Notes: a model not told the origin generated them from the sequence alone. DNA of 64,000 nt from Streptomyces sp. 130 (GCF_007096885.1 NZ_VJNO01000015.1:1-64000); one strand, 5' to 3'. Shown: positions 15,578 to 25,734, numbered from the stretch's first letter. Made by a program: numbers and translations.

Positions 15578-16884
15578 GCTCCGCCGACGCCCCCTCCTAC
15601 CGGGTGTGGGCCCTTCCCGGGCTGCCCGAGGTCCGGCCCGGGGACGACCTCGCGAAGCTGATCGCGGCCGCCGAACCGGGGCTCGCCGACGGTGACGTGC
15701 TGCTCGTCACCTCGAAGATCGTCTCCAAGGCGGAGGGCCGGATCGCCGAGGCCCCCGACCGGGAGGCGGCGATAGACGCGGAGACGGTACGGGTGGTGGC
15801 GCGGCGCGGTCCGCTGCGGATCGTGGAGAACCGGCAGGGCCTGGTCATGGCCGCCGCCGGTGTCGACGCGTCCAACACCCCCGCCGGAACGGTCCTGCTG
15901 CTCCCGGAGGACCCCGACGCCTCGGCCCGGGCGATCCGGGACGGGCTGCGGGCGGCGCTCGGCGTCGAGGTCGGCGTCCTCGTCACGGACACCTTCGGGC
16001 GGCCCTGGCGCAACGGGCTGACCGATGTCGCCATCGGCGCCGCGGGGGTGCGGGTGCTGGACGACCTGCGGGGCGGGCGGGACGCGCACGGCAATCCGCT
16101 GAACGCGACCGTGATCGCCACCGCCGACGAGCTGGCCGCCGCGGGTGACCTGGTCAAGGGCAAGACGGACGGGCTGCCCGTCGCCGTCGTGCGCGGGCTC
16201 GGGCACGTCGTGGACGCGGCGGACGAGCAGGGTGCCCGTGCGATGGTGCGGGTCGCGGCCGACGACATGTTCCGGCTGGGCACCTCCGAGGCGGTGCGTG
16301 AGGCGGTGACGCAGCGGCGTACGGTGCGCGAGTTCACGGACGAGCCGGTGGACGCGGGGGCGGTACGGCGTGCGGTCGCCGCCGCCGTGACCGCGCCCGC
16401 GCCGCACCACACGACCCCGTGGCGGTTCGTGCTGCTGGAGTCACCGGAAGCGCGGACCCGGCTGCTGGACGCGATGCGGGACGCGTGGATCGCGGATCTG
16501 CGGCGCGACGGCAAGAGCGAGGAGTCGGTCGCCAAGCGCGTGCGGCGGGGCGATGTGCTGCGCCGGGCGCCGTATCTGGTGGTGCCGTGCATGGTGATGG
16601 ACGGCTCGCACACGTACGGGGACGAGCGGCGGGACGGCGCGGAGCGCGAGATGTTCGTGGTCGCGGCCGGGGCAGGCATCCAGAACTTCCTGGTGGCGCT
16701 GGCCGGTGAGCGGCTGGGGTCGGCGTGGGTGTCCTCGACGATGTTCTGCCGGGATGTGGTGCGGGACGTTCTGGGGCTCCCGTCGTCCTGGGACCCGCTG
16801 GGCGCGGTGGCCGTGGGACACGCGGTTTCGGCGCCCGGGCCGCGGGTGGGGCGTTCCGCGGAGGACTTCCTCGTAGTGCGTTAG
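15574..16884 (+). CDS. fbiB: coenzyme F420:L-glutamate ligase fused to FMN-dependent dehydro-F420-0 reductase, 436 aa
   Basis: The N-terminal half (about 1-245) is the F420:glutamyl ligase (PF01996) that adds glutamates: it starts [19 protein letters not shown], followed by [20 protein letters not shown] and [20 protein letters not shown]. The C-terminal half (about 245-436) is nitroreductase-like ([20 protein letters not shown]; '[14 protein letters not shown]') and binds FMN. In mycobacterial FbiB the C-terminal domain reduces dehydro-F420-0. The fusion is normal for actinobacteria. The start GTG at 15574 lies inside the fbiA stop. Confidence 0.93.
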   Translation: MSSADAPSYRVWALPGLPEVRPGDDLAKLIAAAEPGLADGDVLLVTSKIVSKAEGRIAEAPDREAAIDAETVRVVARRGPLRIVENRQGLVMAAAGVDASNTPAGTVLLLPEDPDASARAIRDGLRAALGVEVGVLVTDTFGRPWRNGLTDVAIGAAGVRVLDDLRGGRDAHGNPLNATVIATADELAAAGDLVKGKTDGLPVAVVRGLGHVVDAADEQGARAMVRVAADDMFRLGTSEAVREAVTQRRTVREFTDEPVDAGAVRRAVAAAVTAPAPHHTTPWRFVLLESPEARTRLLDAMRDAWIADLRRDGKSEESVAKRVRRGDVLRRAPYLVVPCMVMDGSHTYGDERRDGAEREMFVVAAGAGIQNFLVALAGERLGSAWVSSTMFCRDVVRDVLGLPSSWDPLGAVAVGHAVSAPGPRVGRSAEDFLVVR

Positions 16885-16899
16885 GCGCCTGCGGCGCCG

Positions 16900-17335
16900 A
16901 GTTTCGGGGCTCTGGCTCGGTGCCCCTGAGCCCTGAGCGCCGGTGGGCGGTTTCGGGGCTCTGCCCCGGACCCCGGTCCTCAATCGCCGGACGGGCTTGA
17001 TTTCACCGCCGGACGGGCCCGATTTCGGCAACCGGGCGGGCCTGGCTCCACCGCCGGGCGGGCCTGGCTCCACCGCCGGGCGGGCCTGGCTTCACCGCCC
17101 GGCGGGCCCGGTTTCGGCAGGCGGCGGGGCTGATTTCGCAGCCGGGCGGGCCTGATTTCGGCAACCGGCGGGGCCTGGCTTCACCGCCGGACGGGCCCGG
17201 TTTCGGCAGGCGGCGGGCCTGGCTTCACCGCCGGACGGGCCCGATTTCGGCAGCCGGGCGCGCCTGGCTCCACCGCCGGGCGGGCCTGGTTTCACCGCCC
17301 GGCGGGCCCGGTTTCGGCAGGCGGCGGGGGTGGGG
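16900..17335. repeat. intergenic palindromic repeat array, second copy
   Basis: After fbiB, one unit of the same family as at 4.4 kb (GGGGCTCTGCCCCGG, then TCCTCAATCGCCGGACGGGC) is followed by about twelve shorter degenerate units of about 23-30 bp alternating 'CCGCCGGGCGGGCCTGG' and 'TTTCGGCAGGCGGCGGG'. No coding frame here resembles a protein. It fills the convergent gap between fbiB and the DNA glycosylase gene. Confidence 0.8.
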
Positions 17336-18319
17336 TCACAGTCGGGCGATGTCCCTCGGCTGGAAGCGCGGGGCCCTTCTCGGGGGCGTCGCGCCTGAGA
17401 GCAGGATCAGGCGGGTCGCCCGGTGGCGCTGGCCCTCGTACGGGGTCAGGAGGTTCAGCATCTCCTCGTCGTCCGCGTGGCGGTTGCCCGCCAGGGCGTG
17501 GCCGACGATGCCGGGGAGGTGGAAGTCGCCCACCGTCACCGCGTCCGGCGCGCCGTTCGAGCGTTGCAGGGTCTCCGCCGCCGTCCAGGGGCCGATGCCC
17601 GGGATCGCCTGGAGGCGGGTCAGCGCGTCGGGGAGGTCCATCGCGGCCGCCTCCTCCATGCGGCGGGCGACCCGCACCGTGCGCAGGATCGTCGCCGAGC
17701 GCTTGCTGTCGACGCCCGCGCGGTGCCAGTCCCAGGACGGGATCAGCGACCAGGTGCGGGCGTCCGGCATGACGTAGAGGCCGTACTCCTGCGGGCCGGG
17801 CGCGGGCTCCCCGTACTGGCGCACCAGGAGGCGCCAGGCGCGGTACGCCTCGTCCGTCGTGACCTTCTGCTCCAGGATCGACGGGATCAGCGACTCCAGC
17901 ACCAGGCCCGTGCGCAGCAGCCGCAGGCCGGGGCGGCGGTGCTGGGTCTGGGCGAGGAGGCGGTGGCGCGGGGTGAAGGCCGCCGGGTCGTCGCCCGCGC
18001 CGAGCAGCGTGGGCAGCTGGTCCAGCAGCCAGGGCGCGCCGGGCCCCCAGGCGGACGCCTCGATCCGGCCGTCGCGGGCGACGACGTGGAGCGTGCCGGG
18101 GCCCTCGGGGGTGCGGCTGGCCCGGCGTACGGAGCCGTCGGCGACCATCCGGAACGTGGGGTCGGCGGGGCCCCGGCGCAGCGGGCCGAGTACGAGCCTC
18201 AGGTCGAGCGGGCCCGGCGGCGTCCAGACACGGGTCTGCGCCGCCGGTACGGGCGTGGCCGCCGCCTGGTGCGGGACGGGCGCGCGCCGGGCGTTGCGGG
18301 GAGCGAATCGTCCTGCCAC
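17336..18319 (-). CDS. DNA-3-methyladenine glycosylase II-type (AlkA-like) protein, 327 aa
   Basis: A helix-hairpin-helix DNA glycosylase that would remove alkylated purines. An N-terminal beta domain (about 25-110; PLDLRLVLGPLRRGPADPTF) resembles the AlkA/OGG N-domain. The HhH-GPD domain follows, with SLIPSILEQKVTTDEAYRAW (helices holding the base-flipping site) and 'LQAIPGIGPWTAAETLQRSNG', the HhH hairpin. 'GAPDAVTVGDFHLPGIVGHA' contains the Asp expected after the hairpin in this superfamily. I chose the GTG at 18319 (VAGRFAPRN); a longer reading to 18376 adds a basic segment and cannot be excluded. Confidence 0.82.
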   Translation of the reverse strand: MAGRFAPRNARRAPVPHQAAATPVPAAQTRVWTPPGPLDLRLVLGPLRRGPADPTFRMVADGSVRRASRTPEGPGTLHVVARDGRIEASAWGPGAPWLLDQLPTLLGAGDDPAAFTPRHRLLAQTQHRRPGLRLLRTGLVLESLIPSILEQKVTTDEAYRAWRLLVRQYGEPAPGPQEYGLYVMPDARTWSLIPSWDWHRAGVDSKRSATILRTVRVARRMEEAAAMDLPDALTRLQAIPGIGPWTAAETLQRSNGAPDAVTVGDFHLPGIVGHALAGNRHADDEEMLNLLTPYEGQRHRATRLILLSGATPPRRAPRFQPRDIARL

Positions 18320-18410
18320 GGAAGAGGTCCTCGGTCGTCGGGGCTGCCTGTCGAGGGTACGGCGCTTTTCGGCCACTCGGTCCCCGTACGGGCCGGAGTG
18401 GCCGGGTCGC

Positions 18411-19502
18411 TCACTCGTCCGAGGAGAACCGTACCGACGCGTCCGGCAGCCGCGCCCCGCACCAGACGCGGACGCCCTCGCGGAGCTCGTTGTCGGCGCC
18501 CACCTCCGCGCCGTCGCCGACGACCGCGCCGGCCAGCACCGTACGGCTGCCGACCCTGGCGCCCTCGCCGACCAGGGAGTCCGTGATCACCGCGCCGGGC
18601 TCGACGACCGCGCCCGCGAGCACGGTGGAGCCGTCGATCCGGGCACCCGCGCCGATCACCGCGCCGTCGCCGATGACCGTACCGCCGAAGAGCTTGGCGT
18701 CGGGGGCGACCGAGGCGGTCGGCAGGACGAGGCTGTCGCCGCAGCGGCCCGGCACCGCCGGGGAGGGCGCGCGGCCGAGCACCAGGTCGGCGGAGCCCCT
18801 GACGAACGCCTGCGGAGTGCCGAGATCCAGCCAGTACGTGGAGTCGACCATGCCCTGGAGGTGGGCGCCGTCGGCGAGGAGACCGGGGAAGGTCTCGCGT
18901 TCGACGGAGACGGGGCGGCCGGCCGGAATCGTGTCGATGACCGAGCGGCGGAAGATGTACGCGCCGGCGTTGATCTGGTCGGTGACGATCTCCTCGGGCG
19001 TCTGCGGCTTCTCCAGGAAGGCGGTGACGCGGCCGGTGTCGTCGGTGGGCACGAGGCCGAAGGCGCGCGGGTCCTCGACCCGGGTCAGGTGGAGGGAGAC
19101 GTCGGCGCCGGAGTCGGCGTGCGAGGTGACCAGGGCCCGGATGTCGAGCCCGGTGAGGATGTCGCCGTTGAAGATGAGGACCGGTTCGTCCGGGCCCGAG
19201 GCGAGCCGGTGGGCGACGTTGCGGATGGCGCCGCCGGTGCCGAGCGGTTCGCGCTCGGTGACGTACTCGATGTGCAGGCCGAGCGAGGAGCCGTCGCCGA
19301 AGTACGGCTCGAAGACCTCGGCGAGATACGAGGTGGCGAGGACGATGTGCTCCACCCCGGCGGCCCGGGCACGCGCCAGCTGGTGCGTGAGGAAGGGGAC
19401 GCCCGCCGCCGGGACCATGGGCTTGGGCGTGTGCACCGTGAGCGGGCGCAGCCGGGTTCCCTTGCCGCCGACCAGGAGGATCGCTTCTTTTGCCTCTGTC
19501 AC
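18411..19502 (-). CDS. mannose-1-phosphate guanylyltransferase-like sugar nucleotidyltransferase, 363 aa
   Basis: Makes an activated sugar from sugar-1-phosphate and NTP; GDP-mannose is the likely product given manA and manB in the window. The pyrophosphorylase loop is ILLVGGKGTRLRPLTVHTPK at 7-26. 'VLIFNGDILTG' carries the metal-binding Asp, and the 'LEKP' loop and 'NAGAYIFRRSVID' follow. The C-terminal part (about 250-345) is a left-handed beta helix of hexapeptide units (VVEPGAVITDSLVGEGARVG). I took the GTG at 19502 as the start (VTEAKEAILLV); the frame stays open upstream but without a protein-like sequence. UDP- or dTDP-sugar specificity is possible. Confidence 0.85.
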   Translation of the reverse strand: MTEAKEAILLVGGKGTRLRPLTVHTPKPMVPAAGVPFLTHQLARARAAGVEHIVLATSYLAEVFEPYFGDGSSLGLHIEYVTEREPLGTGGAIRNVAHRLASGPDEPVLIFNGDILTGLDIRALVTSHADSGADVSLHLTRVEDPRAFGLVPTDDTGRVTAFLEKPQTPEEIVTDQINAGAYIFRRSVIDTIPAGRPVSVERETFPGLLADGAHLQGMVDSTYWLDLGTPQAFVRGSADLVLGRAPSPAVPGRCGDSLVLPTASVAPDAKLFGGTVIGDGAVIGAGARIDGSTVLAGAVVEPGAVITDSLVGEGARVGSRTVLAGAVVGDGAEVGADNELREGVRVWCGARLPDASVRFSSDE

Positions 19503-19697
19503 AGCACTGTCTTCGCTTCCTGCTGGGCCGGGCGTCGTTACGGCTGGCCAGTGTATGCAGCCGCAGGGGGGCGCCTTCGGACGGTGGGGCCCGGCCGGCC
19601 CCGGTTCTCTGTAGAGACGCGCTCCCGGCCATTCGGTTGCGCGTCCGGTGAAACGGTGTACGCGGCTGCCGCCGGCCCCGCCACGTACGCTTCCGCC

Positions 19698-20447
19698 ATG
19701 AACGCCAGCGACCGCACCCCCGCCGACCTGCTGCGTTCCGCGCTCGCCGCGGACCCGGCCCGCCCCCTGGTCACCTTCTACGACGACGCCACCGGAGAAC
19801 GCGTCGAACTGTCGGTGGCCACCTTCGCCAACTGGGTGGCCAAGACCGCCAACCTGCTCCAGGGCGATCTGGCTGCCGAGCCCGGGGACCGGCTCGCACT
19901 GCTGCTCCCGGCGCACTGGCAGTCCGCGGTCTGGCTGCTGGCGTGCGCCTCGGTCGGCGTGGTCGCCGAGGTGGGGGGCGATCCGGCCGCCGCCGACCTG
20001 GTCGTCTCCGGCCCGGACACGCTGGACGCGGCGCGGGCCTGCCGGGGCGAGCGGATCGCGCTGGCGCTGCGCCCGTTGGGCGGGCGGTTCCCGCAGGCGC
20101 CCGAGGGCTTCGCGGACTACGCGGTGGAGGTGCCGGGGCAGGGCGACCGGTTCGCGCCGTTCGCCCCGGTGGACCCGGACGCGCCGGCGCTGACGGTGGG
20201 CGGGGTCTCCTTCACGGCGGCGGAGCTGGTGGCGCGGGGGCGCGAGGACGGGGCGGCGCTGGGCCTGGGCCCCGGTGCGCGGCTGCTGTCGGGGCGTACG
20301 TACGACACCTGGGACGGGCTCAGCGCGGGGCTCTACGCGCCGCTGGCGACCGGGGGCTCCGTGGTCCTGTGCCGCCACCTCGACCGGGTGGGCGCCCAGG
20401 CGCTGGCGCAGCGGGTGGAGAGCGAGCGGGTCACGCTGACGGTGTGA
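19698..20447 (+). CDS. TIGR03089-family (truncated AMP-binding-like) protein, 249 aa
   Basis: An actinobacterial family resembling the N-terminal part of acyl-CoA synthetase-type AMP-binding enzymes. It begins MNASDRTPADLLRSALAADP, then VTFYDDATGERVELSVATFA and 'NLLQGDLAAEPGDRLALLLPAHW'. It ends at 249 residues, so the adenylate-forming core with the P-loop-like T/S-G-rich motif and the C-terminal lid are absent. The family is always short, so this is not a recent truncation. Function is unknown. It is divergent from the guanylyltransferase-like gene and 200 bp before the first LCP gene. Confidence 0.8.
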   Translation: MNASDRTPADLLRSALAADPARPLVTFYDDATGERVELSVATFANWVAKTANLLQGDLAAEPGDRLALLLPAHWQSAVWLLACASVGVVAEVGGDPAAADLVVSGPDTLDAARACRGERIALALRPLGGRFPQAPEGFADYAVEVPGQGDRFAPFAPVDPDAPALTVGGVSFTAAELVARGREDGAALGLGPGARLLSGRTYDTWDGLSAGLYAPLATGGSVVLCRHLDRVGAQALAQRVESERVTLTV

Positions 20448-20647
20448 CGGCGGGGGTGGGCCCGGGGCCGGTATGACAAGAGGCCCGGGGAGGGCACTCG
20501 TCCGGCCCATCGTGGGCCGAGTCCCCCGTGTCGGCGCTCAACTCCGGTACATGATCTGCCGTACAGACCAGCCGAGGCACAACCAAGCGTGAGGTTCAGC
20601 CGTCTACTTCTGCGACCGGCGGCCCAGCGCGCCGCCGAACGTGAAGG

Positions 20648-21964
20648 ATGGACGCAGACGTGACCGAAAGCGCCGGCACTCCGGGCGACCCCGACGACTC
20701 GGCCGCGGGCGAGGACCGGACACCGGACGCGCCACCGCCCGGCGCGGCGGCCGCCCCCGGCGGTGAGACCCGCAGCGGGTCCGGGAGCGGCCCCGGGCCC
20801 GCCCCGGAGAAACCCTCGGGGGACGGCGGCGGGGGCCTCGACATCACGGTCAGGCGCAAGCACCACTGGCTGCGCTGGACCGCGCTCGGCGCCTCGTTCG
20901 TCGTGCTCGTCGCGGCGGGCGTCGGCTGGTGGCTGTACAAGAAGCTGGACGGCAACATCCGGACGGACACCTCGGCGGCGGCCGAGCTGAAGGCGTACGA
21001 GAAGGAGCGGCCGGTCTCCGTCGTGCACGACGCGGAGAACATCCTGCTGATCGGCTCGGACAGCCGGGCCGGCGACAACCGCGAGTACGGCCGCGACGAC
21101 GGCGGCAGCCAGCGCTCGGACACGACGATCCTGCTGCACCTGGCGGCGGACCGGAAGAGCGCGACCGCGATGTCGATCCCGCGCGACCTGATGGTCGACA
21201 TCCCGGCCTGCCACCAGGCCGGCAAGGCCGCCACCAGGGCCCAGTTCGCGCAGTTCAACTGGGCCTTCGAGATGGGCGGGACCGCCTGCACCATCCGGAC
21301 CGTCGAGAAGATGACGGGCATCCGCATCGACCACCACATGGTCATCGACTTCAACGGCTTCAAGGACATGGTCGACGCGGTGCAGGGGGTGGAGGTCTGC
21401 CTCAAGGAGCCGGTCGACGACAAGGACGCCCACCTCAAGCTCAAGGCGGGCCGCCAGAAGCTCGACGGCGAGCAGGCGCTGGGCTACGTACGGGCCCGGA
21501 AGTCGCTCGGCAACGGGAGCGACACCGACCGCATGGACCGCCAGCAGCAGTTCCTGGGGGCGCTCGTCAACAAGGTGCAGAGCAACGGCGTCCTGCTCAA
21601 CCCGACGCGCCTCTACCCGGTGCTCGACGCGGCCACGAAGGCGCTGACCACGGACCCGGGCCTGGACAGCCTGAAGGACCTCTACGACCTGGTGCGGGGC
21701 ATGCGCGACGTCCCCACCGAGAAGGTGCAGTTCCTGACGGTGCCCCGGCAGCCGTACCACCTCAACAGGAACCGGGACGAGCTGGTGCAGCCCGACGCGG
21801 ACAAGTTGTTCAAACAGCTCCGCGAGGACGAGCCGGTCGCCGTGGTGCCCGCCGGCAAGCTCAAGGGCGGCGACAAGAGCCCGGACCCGGCCGACGCCTC
21901 GGGGCCGTCGCCCACACCCACGTATTCGGGGAACAATGCCGCGACCGACCTGTGCGAGCAGTAA
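20648..21964 (+). CDS. LCP-family cell-wall polymer ligase 1, 438 aa
   Basis: LytR-CpsA-Psr proteins (PF03816) transfer lipid-linked polymers such as teichoic acids or polysaccharides to peptidoglycan outside the membrane. A disordered cytoplasmic N-terminus (1-68) leads to a membrane helix at about 75-97. The extracellular LCP core has NILLIGSDSR at 131-140, RSDTTILLHL at 156-165 and SIPRDLMVDIP at 176-186, which carry the conserved Asp and Arg residues for pyrophosphate and Mg binding. A later 'LDGEQALGYVRAR' completes the site. There is no LytR_C domain; the C-terminus is a short Pro/Ser tail. The ATG at 20648 is preceded by GAAGG. First of five LCP genes. Confidence 0.92.
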   Translation: MDADVTESAGTPGDPDDSAAGEDRTPDAPPPGAAAAPGGETRSGSGSGPGPAPEKPSGDGGGGLDITVRRKHHWLRWTALGASFVVLVAAGVGWWLYKKLDGNIRTDTSAAAELKAYEKERPVSVVHDAENILLIGSDSRAGDNREYGRDDGGSQRSDTTILLHLAADRKSATAMSIPRDLMVDIPACHQAGKAATRAQFAQFNWAFEMGGTACTIRTVEKMTGIRIDHHMVIDFNGFKDMVDAVQGVEVCLKEPVDDKDAHLKLKAGRQKLDGEQALGYVRARKSLGNGSDTDRMDRQQQFLGALVNKVQSNGVLLNPTRLYPVLDAATKALTTDPGLDSLKDLYDLVRGMRDVPTEKVQFLTVPRQPYHLNRNRDELVQPDADKLFKQLREDEPVAVVPAGKLKGGDKSPDPADASGPSPTPTYSGNNAATDLCEQ

Positions 21965-22187
21965 AGCAATGGCCAAACAGACACCAACATTCCGCGCGCA
22001 ATGGGAAGAATGCCCGGTTGTAAGGGGCGTGGAATGTGTCACGCGCGTCGCTGGACGCCGAATGAGACGGATAGTGTGACGCGATCCGGTGCTACCGGCC
22101 GTCCGGCCGCGCACTTCCGGAGAGAAAGACTGAGCGCCTTTTCGGGGGAGGCGCCTCGCGTGGCACCGACGGAGGACTCGAGCAACC

Positions 22188-23930
22188 GTGGATGCGCAAA
22201 GCCGTGGGCGGGCGGAAGACATGGATCCCGCAGACCAGTGGGTTCTCAACCCGGACACCGGCGATTACGAACTGCGACTGAACCACTCCGGAGGGAACAC
22301 CCCCCGGTCCTCGGTCCCTCCGGCCCAGCGCGGCCCGTCGAGCACCCCTCGCCGTGCCCCCGCGGCCGACTCCCCGCGGCGCGCAACCGAGGTGCCGCGC
22401 CAGGGCGGGCGCCGGTCGGCGAACGGCCCGCGCGGCCGGCAGCGCCCCGCGCCCGGCGACGCCGGCCCGGGGCGTCGTAAGCGCAAGGCCGCCAAGTCGC
22501 GCGGCAGGAAGGCGCTGATGTGGACGGGCGGCGTGATGGCGTTCGTGCTCGTGGGGGTCGCGGCCGGCGGCTACTGGCTGTACCAGCGCCTCAACGGCAA
22601 CATCAACACCGTGGACATCGGCGACGCCGGCAACAAGGACGTCGTCACCGCCAACGCCCCGATCAACATATTGATCATCGGTACGGACAAACGCACCGGT
22701 AAGGGCAACGAGGGCTACGGCGACAAGGGCAGCGTCGGCCACGCGGACACCAACATCCTCTTCCACGTCTCCGAGGACCGCACCAACGCCACGGCGATGA
22801 GCATCCCGCGCGACCTCATCACCGACATCCCGGACTGCACCTCCAAGCAGGAGGACGGCTCGGAGAAGGACATCCCGGGGCTGAAGCACGTCCGGTTCAA
22901 CCGGAGCCTCGGCGAGGAGGGCCGCGACCCCGGCTGCACGATGAAGACGGTCACGGAGCTGACCGGGGTGAAGATCGACCACTTCATGATGGTCGACTTC
23001 AACGCGGTGAAGACCCTGTCCACGGCGGTCGGCGGCGTCAACATCTGCCTCGACCACGCCATCAACGACCCCAAGTCCCACCTGAATCTGCCCGCGGGCC
23101 CGAACAAGGTCCAGGGCGAGGACGCGCTGGCGTTCGTACGGACGCGGCACGCCTACAGCAACGGGAGCGACCTCGACCGGATCAAGGGCCAGCAGCAGTT
23201 CATCGGGTCGATGATCAAGCAGGCCAAGTCGGACGACACGCTGACCAGCCCGACGAAGCTGTTCAAGCTGGCGGACGCGGCGACCAAGGCCCTGACGGTC
23301 GACAAGGCCATCGGCGACGTGAAGAAGCTCAGCACGCTCGCCAAGGAGATCACCAAGACGAACACGAAGAACATCACGTTCGTCACCATGCCCGTGATCG
23401 ACAACCCCGACGAGCCCAAGCCCGTCACGGTCGTCCCGCACCCGACACAGGCCGAGCAGCTGTTCTCGATGCTGCGCGACGACACCTCGCTGACCGAGGT
23501 CGCCGCGCAGAAGAAGAAGGCCAAGAGCAAGCAGGACGCGCTGCTCAAGGGAACCAAGGCCGCGCCGGCCGACGTCCGGGTCGATGTGTACAACGGTGGC
23601 GAGGTCCCCGGCGGAGCCCAGCAGACGGTCACCTGGCTGCAGAACACCAAGGGCGTCCTGAAGTCCACGAACAAGGCCAACGCGCCCGAGAAGATCGCCA
23701 AGACGACGCTGGAGTACGCCCCGAACCAGGCGGACCAGGCCCGTGCCCTGGCCGAGATGATGGGGCTGCCCGGCTCCGCGATGAAGCCGGGCACCACCGA
23801 CGCCGAGGGACTTCAGGCGATGGTGCTGACGCTGGGCAAGGACTTCCAGGCGGCCGGCACGCCCATCACGGCGCCGAAGAAGATCGACATTCCGAAGTCC
23901 AGCGCCGAATCCGCGGGGTGCTCCAAGTGA
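22188..23930 (+). CDS. LCP-family cell-wall polymer ligase 2 with LytR_C domain, 580 aa
   Basis: A long basic cytoplasmic tail (1-105), a membrane helix at about 108-132, then the LCP core: NILIIGTDKR at 160-169, HADTNILFHV at 185-194 and SIPRDLITDIP at 205-215, with 'VQGEDALAFVRTRHAY' later. A C-terminal LytR_C-type domain (PF13399) begins at about residue 465 (VRVDVYNGGEVPGGAQQTV) and ends with a Ser/Cys tail. The start is the GTG at 22188. The intergenic 21965-22187 has a possible -10 (TAGTGT near 22071), but no clear -35. Confidence 0.92.
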   Translation: MDAQSRGRAEDMDPADQWVLNPDTGDYELRLNHSGGNTPRSSVPPAQRGPSSTPRRAPAADSPRRATEVPRQGGRRSANGPRGRQRPAPGDAGPGRRKRKAAKSRGRKALMWTGGVMAFVLVGVAAGGYWLYQRLNGNINTVDIGDAGNKDVVTANAPINILIIGTDKRTGKGNEGYGDKGSVGHADTNILFHVSEDRTNATAMSIPRDLITDIPDCTSKQEDGSEKDIPGLKHVRFNRSLGEEGRDPGCTMKTVTELTGVKIDHFMMVDFNAVKTLSTAVGGVNICLDHAINDPKSHLNLPAGPNKVQGEDALAFVRTRHAYSNGSDLDRIKGQQQFIGSMIKQAKSDDTLTSPTKLFKLADAATKALTVDKAIGDVKKLSTLAKEITKTNTKNITFVTMPVIDNPDEPKPVTVVPHPTQAEQLFSMLRDDTSLTEVAAQKKKAKSKQDALLKGTKAAPADVRVDVYNGGEVPGGAQQTVTWLQNTKGVLKSTNKANAPEKIAKTTLEYAPNQADQARALAEMMGLPGSAMKPGTTDAEGLQAMVLTLGKDFQAAGTPITAPKKIDIPKSSAESAGCSK

Positions 23931-23976
23931 CACCGGGCCACCGCGCCATACGAGTCTGAGCAGCAGGGGGGACCTG

Positions 23977-25671
23977 GTGGGACGGAGCAGCACAGCCGGG
24001 GAGGGGACGCGGTCGCGGACGCACTCCCGCCGGAAGGCCGGGGACGGGGGCGACGGCGACCGGGCCGGCGCGCACCCCGGTGACACCGGGCCGGGCGGCG
24101 ACGGCGGCGGGCGGTCGGGCCATCGGCGTGCCAAGCCGCGTAAGCGGGCTGCGAAGAAGTCCCGAAGACGCCGGGTGCTCCGGTGGATGGCGATATCCAT
24201 GGCGGTGCTGGTCCTGGGCACCGCCACCGCCGGATACCTCTACTACCGGCACCTCAACAACAACATCCGCAGCAGCGCCCGCACCGGCGGCGACAGCGGT
24301 GTGAAGAAGGCCGCGCCGAACGCCCAGGGCGATACGCCGCTCAACATCCTGCTGATCGGCTCGGACAGCCGGAACACCGCGGAGAACGTGAAGCTCGGCG
24401 GGAGCAGGGACACGGTCGGGGACAAGCCCCGGGCCGACGTCCAGATGCTGCTGCACATCTCGGCGGACCGGAAGAACTCCTCGCTGGTCAGCATTCCGCG
24501 CGACACGATCCTCGAGATCCCCGAGTGCACGGACTCCGAGACCGGCCAGAAGTACCCGGCGACCGACAACAGGCCCATCAACGAATCCCTCCAGCGCGGT
24601 GGCCCCGGCTGCACGCTGACCACCTGGGAGAAGCTGACCGGCGTCTACATCGACCACTGGATCATGCTCGACTTCGCGGGTGTGGTGGCCATGGCCGACG
24701 CGATCGGCGGCGTGGAGGTCTGTGTGAAGACGGGAGTGTGGGACAAGCCCACGCGCCTCGTTCCCGGCGGCTCCGGTCTGAAGCTGCCCGCCGGCAAGAA
24801 CACGGTGCAGGGCGAGCAGGCGCTGCAGTGGCTGCGTACCCGGCACGCGTTCGGCAACGACCAGAACCGGGCCAAGGCACAGCACATGTACATGAACTCC
24901 ATGCTGCGCACGCTGAAGAAGCAGAACCTCTGGTCGGACGCGGGCCGGCTGATGAACCTCGCGGAGACGGCCACCAAGGCCCTCCAGGTCTCCGACGAGA
25001 TCCGTTCGGTCAAGAAGCTCTACGACCTGGCGATGCAGCTCAAGAGCGTGCCGATCAACCGCATCACCATGACGACGATGCCGACGGCCGAGTGGTCGCA
25101 GGACAAGAACAAGCTCGTCCCCGTCGAGAAGTCCGCGGACGCCCTGTGGCGCCTGGTCCGCGAGGACGTCGCGTTCGACAAGAACGGCAAGGAGAAGAAG
25201 AAGCCCTCGTCCTCCGCGTCCCCCTCCGGCCCGCCCGCCGCGGATCCGGCGACGCTCGGCGTCTCGGTGGTGAACGGCACGGGTGTCGGCCAGGCGCCCA
25301 AGGACGGGCGGGCCTCCGAGGTCGCCGGCATCCTGCACGACAAGGGCTTCGCCGAGGCGGAGACCTCGCAGACCGCCGAGCCGGTCAAGGACACGGCGGT
25401 GCGGTACGCGAAGGAGGACGGCGACCAGGGCAGGTCGGACGCGCTGTCCGTCGCCAAGGCGCTGGGCCTCCCGACGACCGCGGTCAAGGCCGACCCGAAG
25501 GCCGGCGGGCTGACCGTCGTCGTCGGCGCGGACTGGCGCGAGGGGACCGTGTACAAGGCCCCCAAGGTCGAGGCGGGTGATCTTCCGGAGGGCGCGGACG
25601 ACCTCAACGCCGCGGACGAGGGTCAGTGCATGGACATCTACTCCGTCTACAAGTGGGACGGAAAGAGCTGA
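23977..25671 (+). CDS. LCP-family cell-wall polymer ligase 3 with LytR_C domain, 564 aa
   Basis: The layout is as in its neighbour: a basic, Gly-rich cytoplasmic N-terminus, a membrane helix at about 67-90, then NILLIGSDSR at 123-132, RADVQMLLHI at 152-161 and SIPRDTILEIP at 172-182. 'VQGEQALQWLRTRHAFG' closes the active site. A LytR_C domain follows (LGVSVVNGTGVGQAPKDGRA, from about 427). The GTG at 23977 has a good Shine-Dalgarno (AGGGGGG). It starts 46 bp after LCP 2, so the two are probably co-transcribed, and it ends at a strong bidirectional terminator. Confidence 0.92.
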   Translation: MGRSSTAGEGTRSRTHSRRKAGDGGDGDRAGAHPGDTGPGGDGGGRSGHRRAKPRKRAAKKSRRRRVLRWMAISMAVLVLGTATAGYLYYRHLNNNIRSSARTGGDSGVKKAAPNAQGDTPLNILLIGSDSRNTAENVKLGGSRDTVGDKPRADVQMLLHISADRKNSSLVSIPRDTILEIPECTDSETGQKYPATDNRPINESLQRGGPGCTLTTWEKLTGVYIDHWIMLDFAGVVAMADAIGGVEVCVKTGVWDKPTRLVPGGSGLKLPAGKNTVQGEQALQWLRTRHAFGNDQNRAKAQHMYMNSMLRTLKKQNLWSDAGRLMNLAETATKALQVSDEIRSVKKLYDLAMQLKSVPINRITMTTMPTAEWSQDKNKLVPVEKSADALWRLVREDVAFDKNGKEKKKPSSSASPSGPPAADPATLGVSVVNGTGVGQAPKDGRASEVAGILHDKGFAEAETSQTAEPVKDTAVRYAKEDGDQGRSDALSVAKALGLPTTAVKADPKAGGLTVVVGADWREGTVYKAPKVEAGDLPEGADDLNAADEGQCMDIYSVYKWDGKS

Positions 25672-25682
25672 CAGGCGGTACG

Positions 25683-25721
25683 CGAGAGGGGGCGCCCGGT
25701 CCGGCCGGGCGCCCCCTCTCG
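25683..25721. terminator. bidirectional terminator between LCP 3 and the glycosyltransferase
   Basis: A perfect 17-bp stem (25683-25699 with 25705-25721) and a 5-nt loop lie between two convergent genes, 11 bp after one stop and 13 bp before the other. Confidence 0.88.
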
Positions 25722-25734
25722 TCGTCCGCGCGGG

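Noticed and set aside
16900-17335. Small protein genes in the repeat array after fbiB
   Set aside because: All frames here are short repetitive Pro/Gly/Arg peptides produced by the repeats; none has a ribosome site or protein-like sequence.
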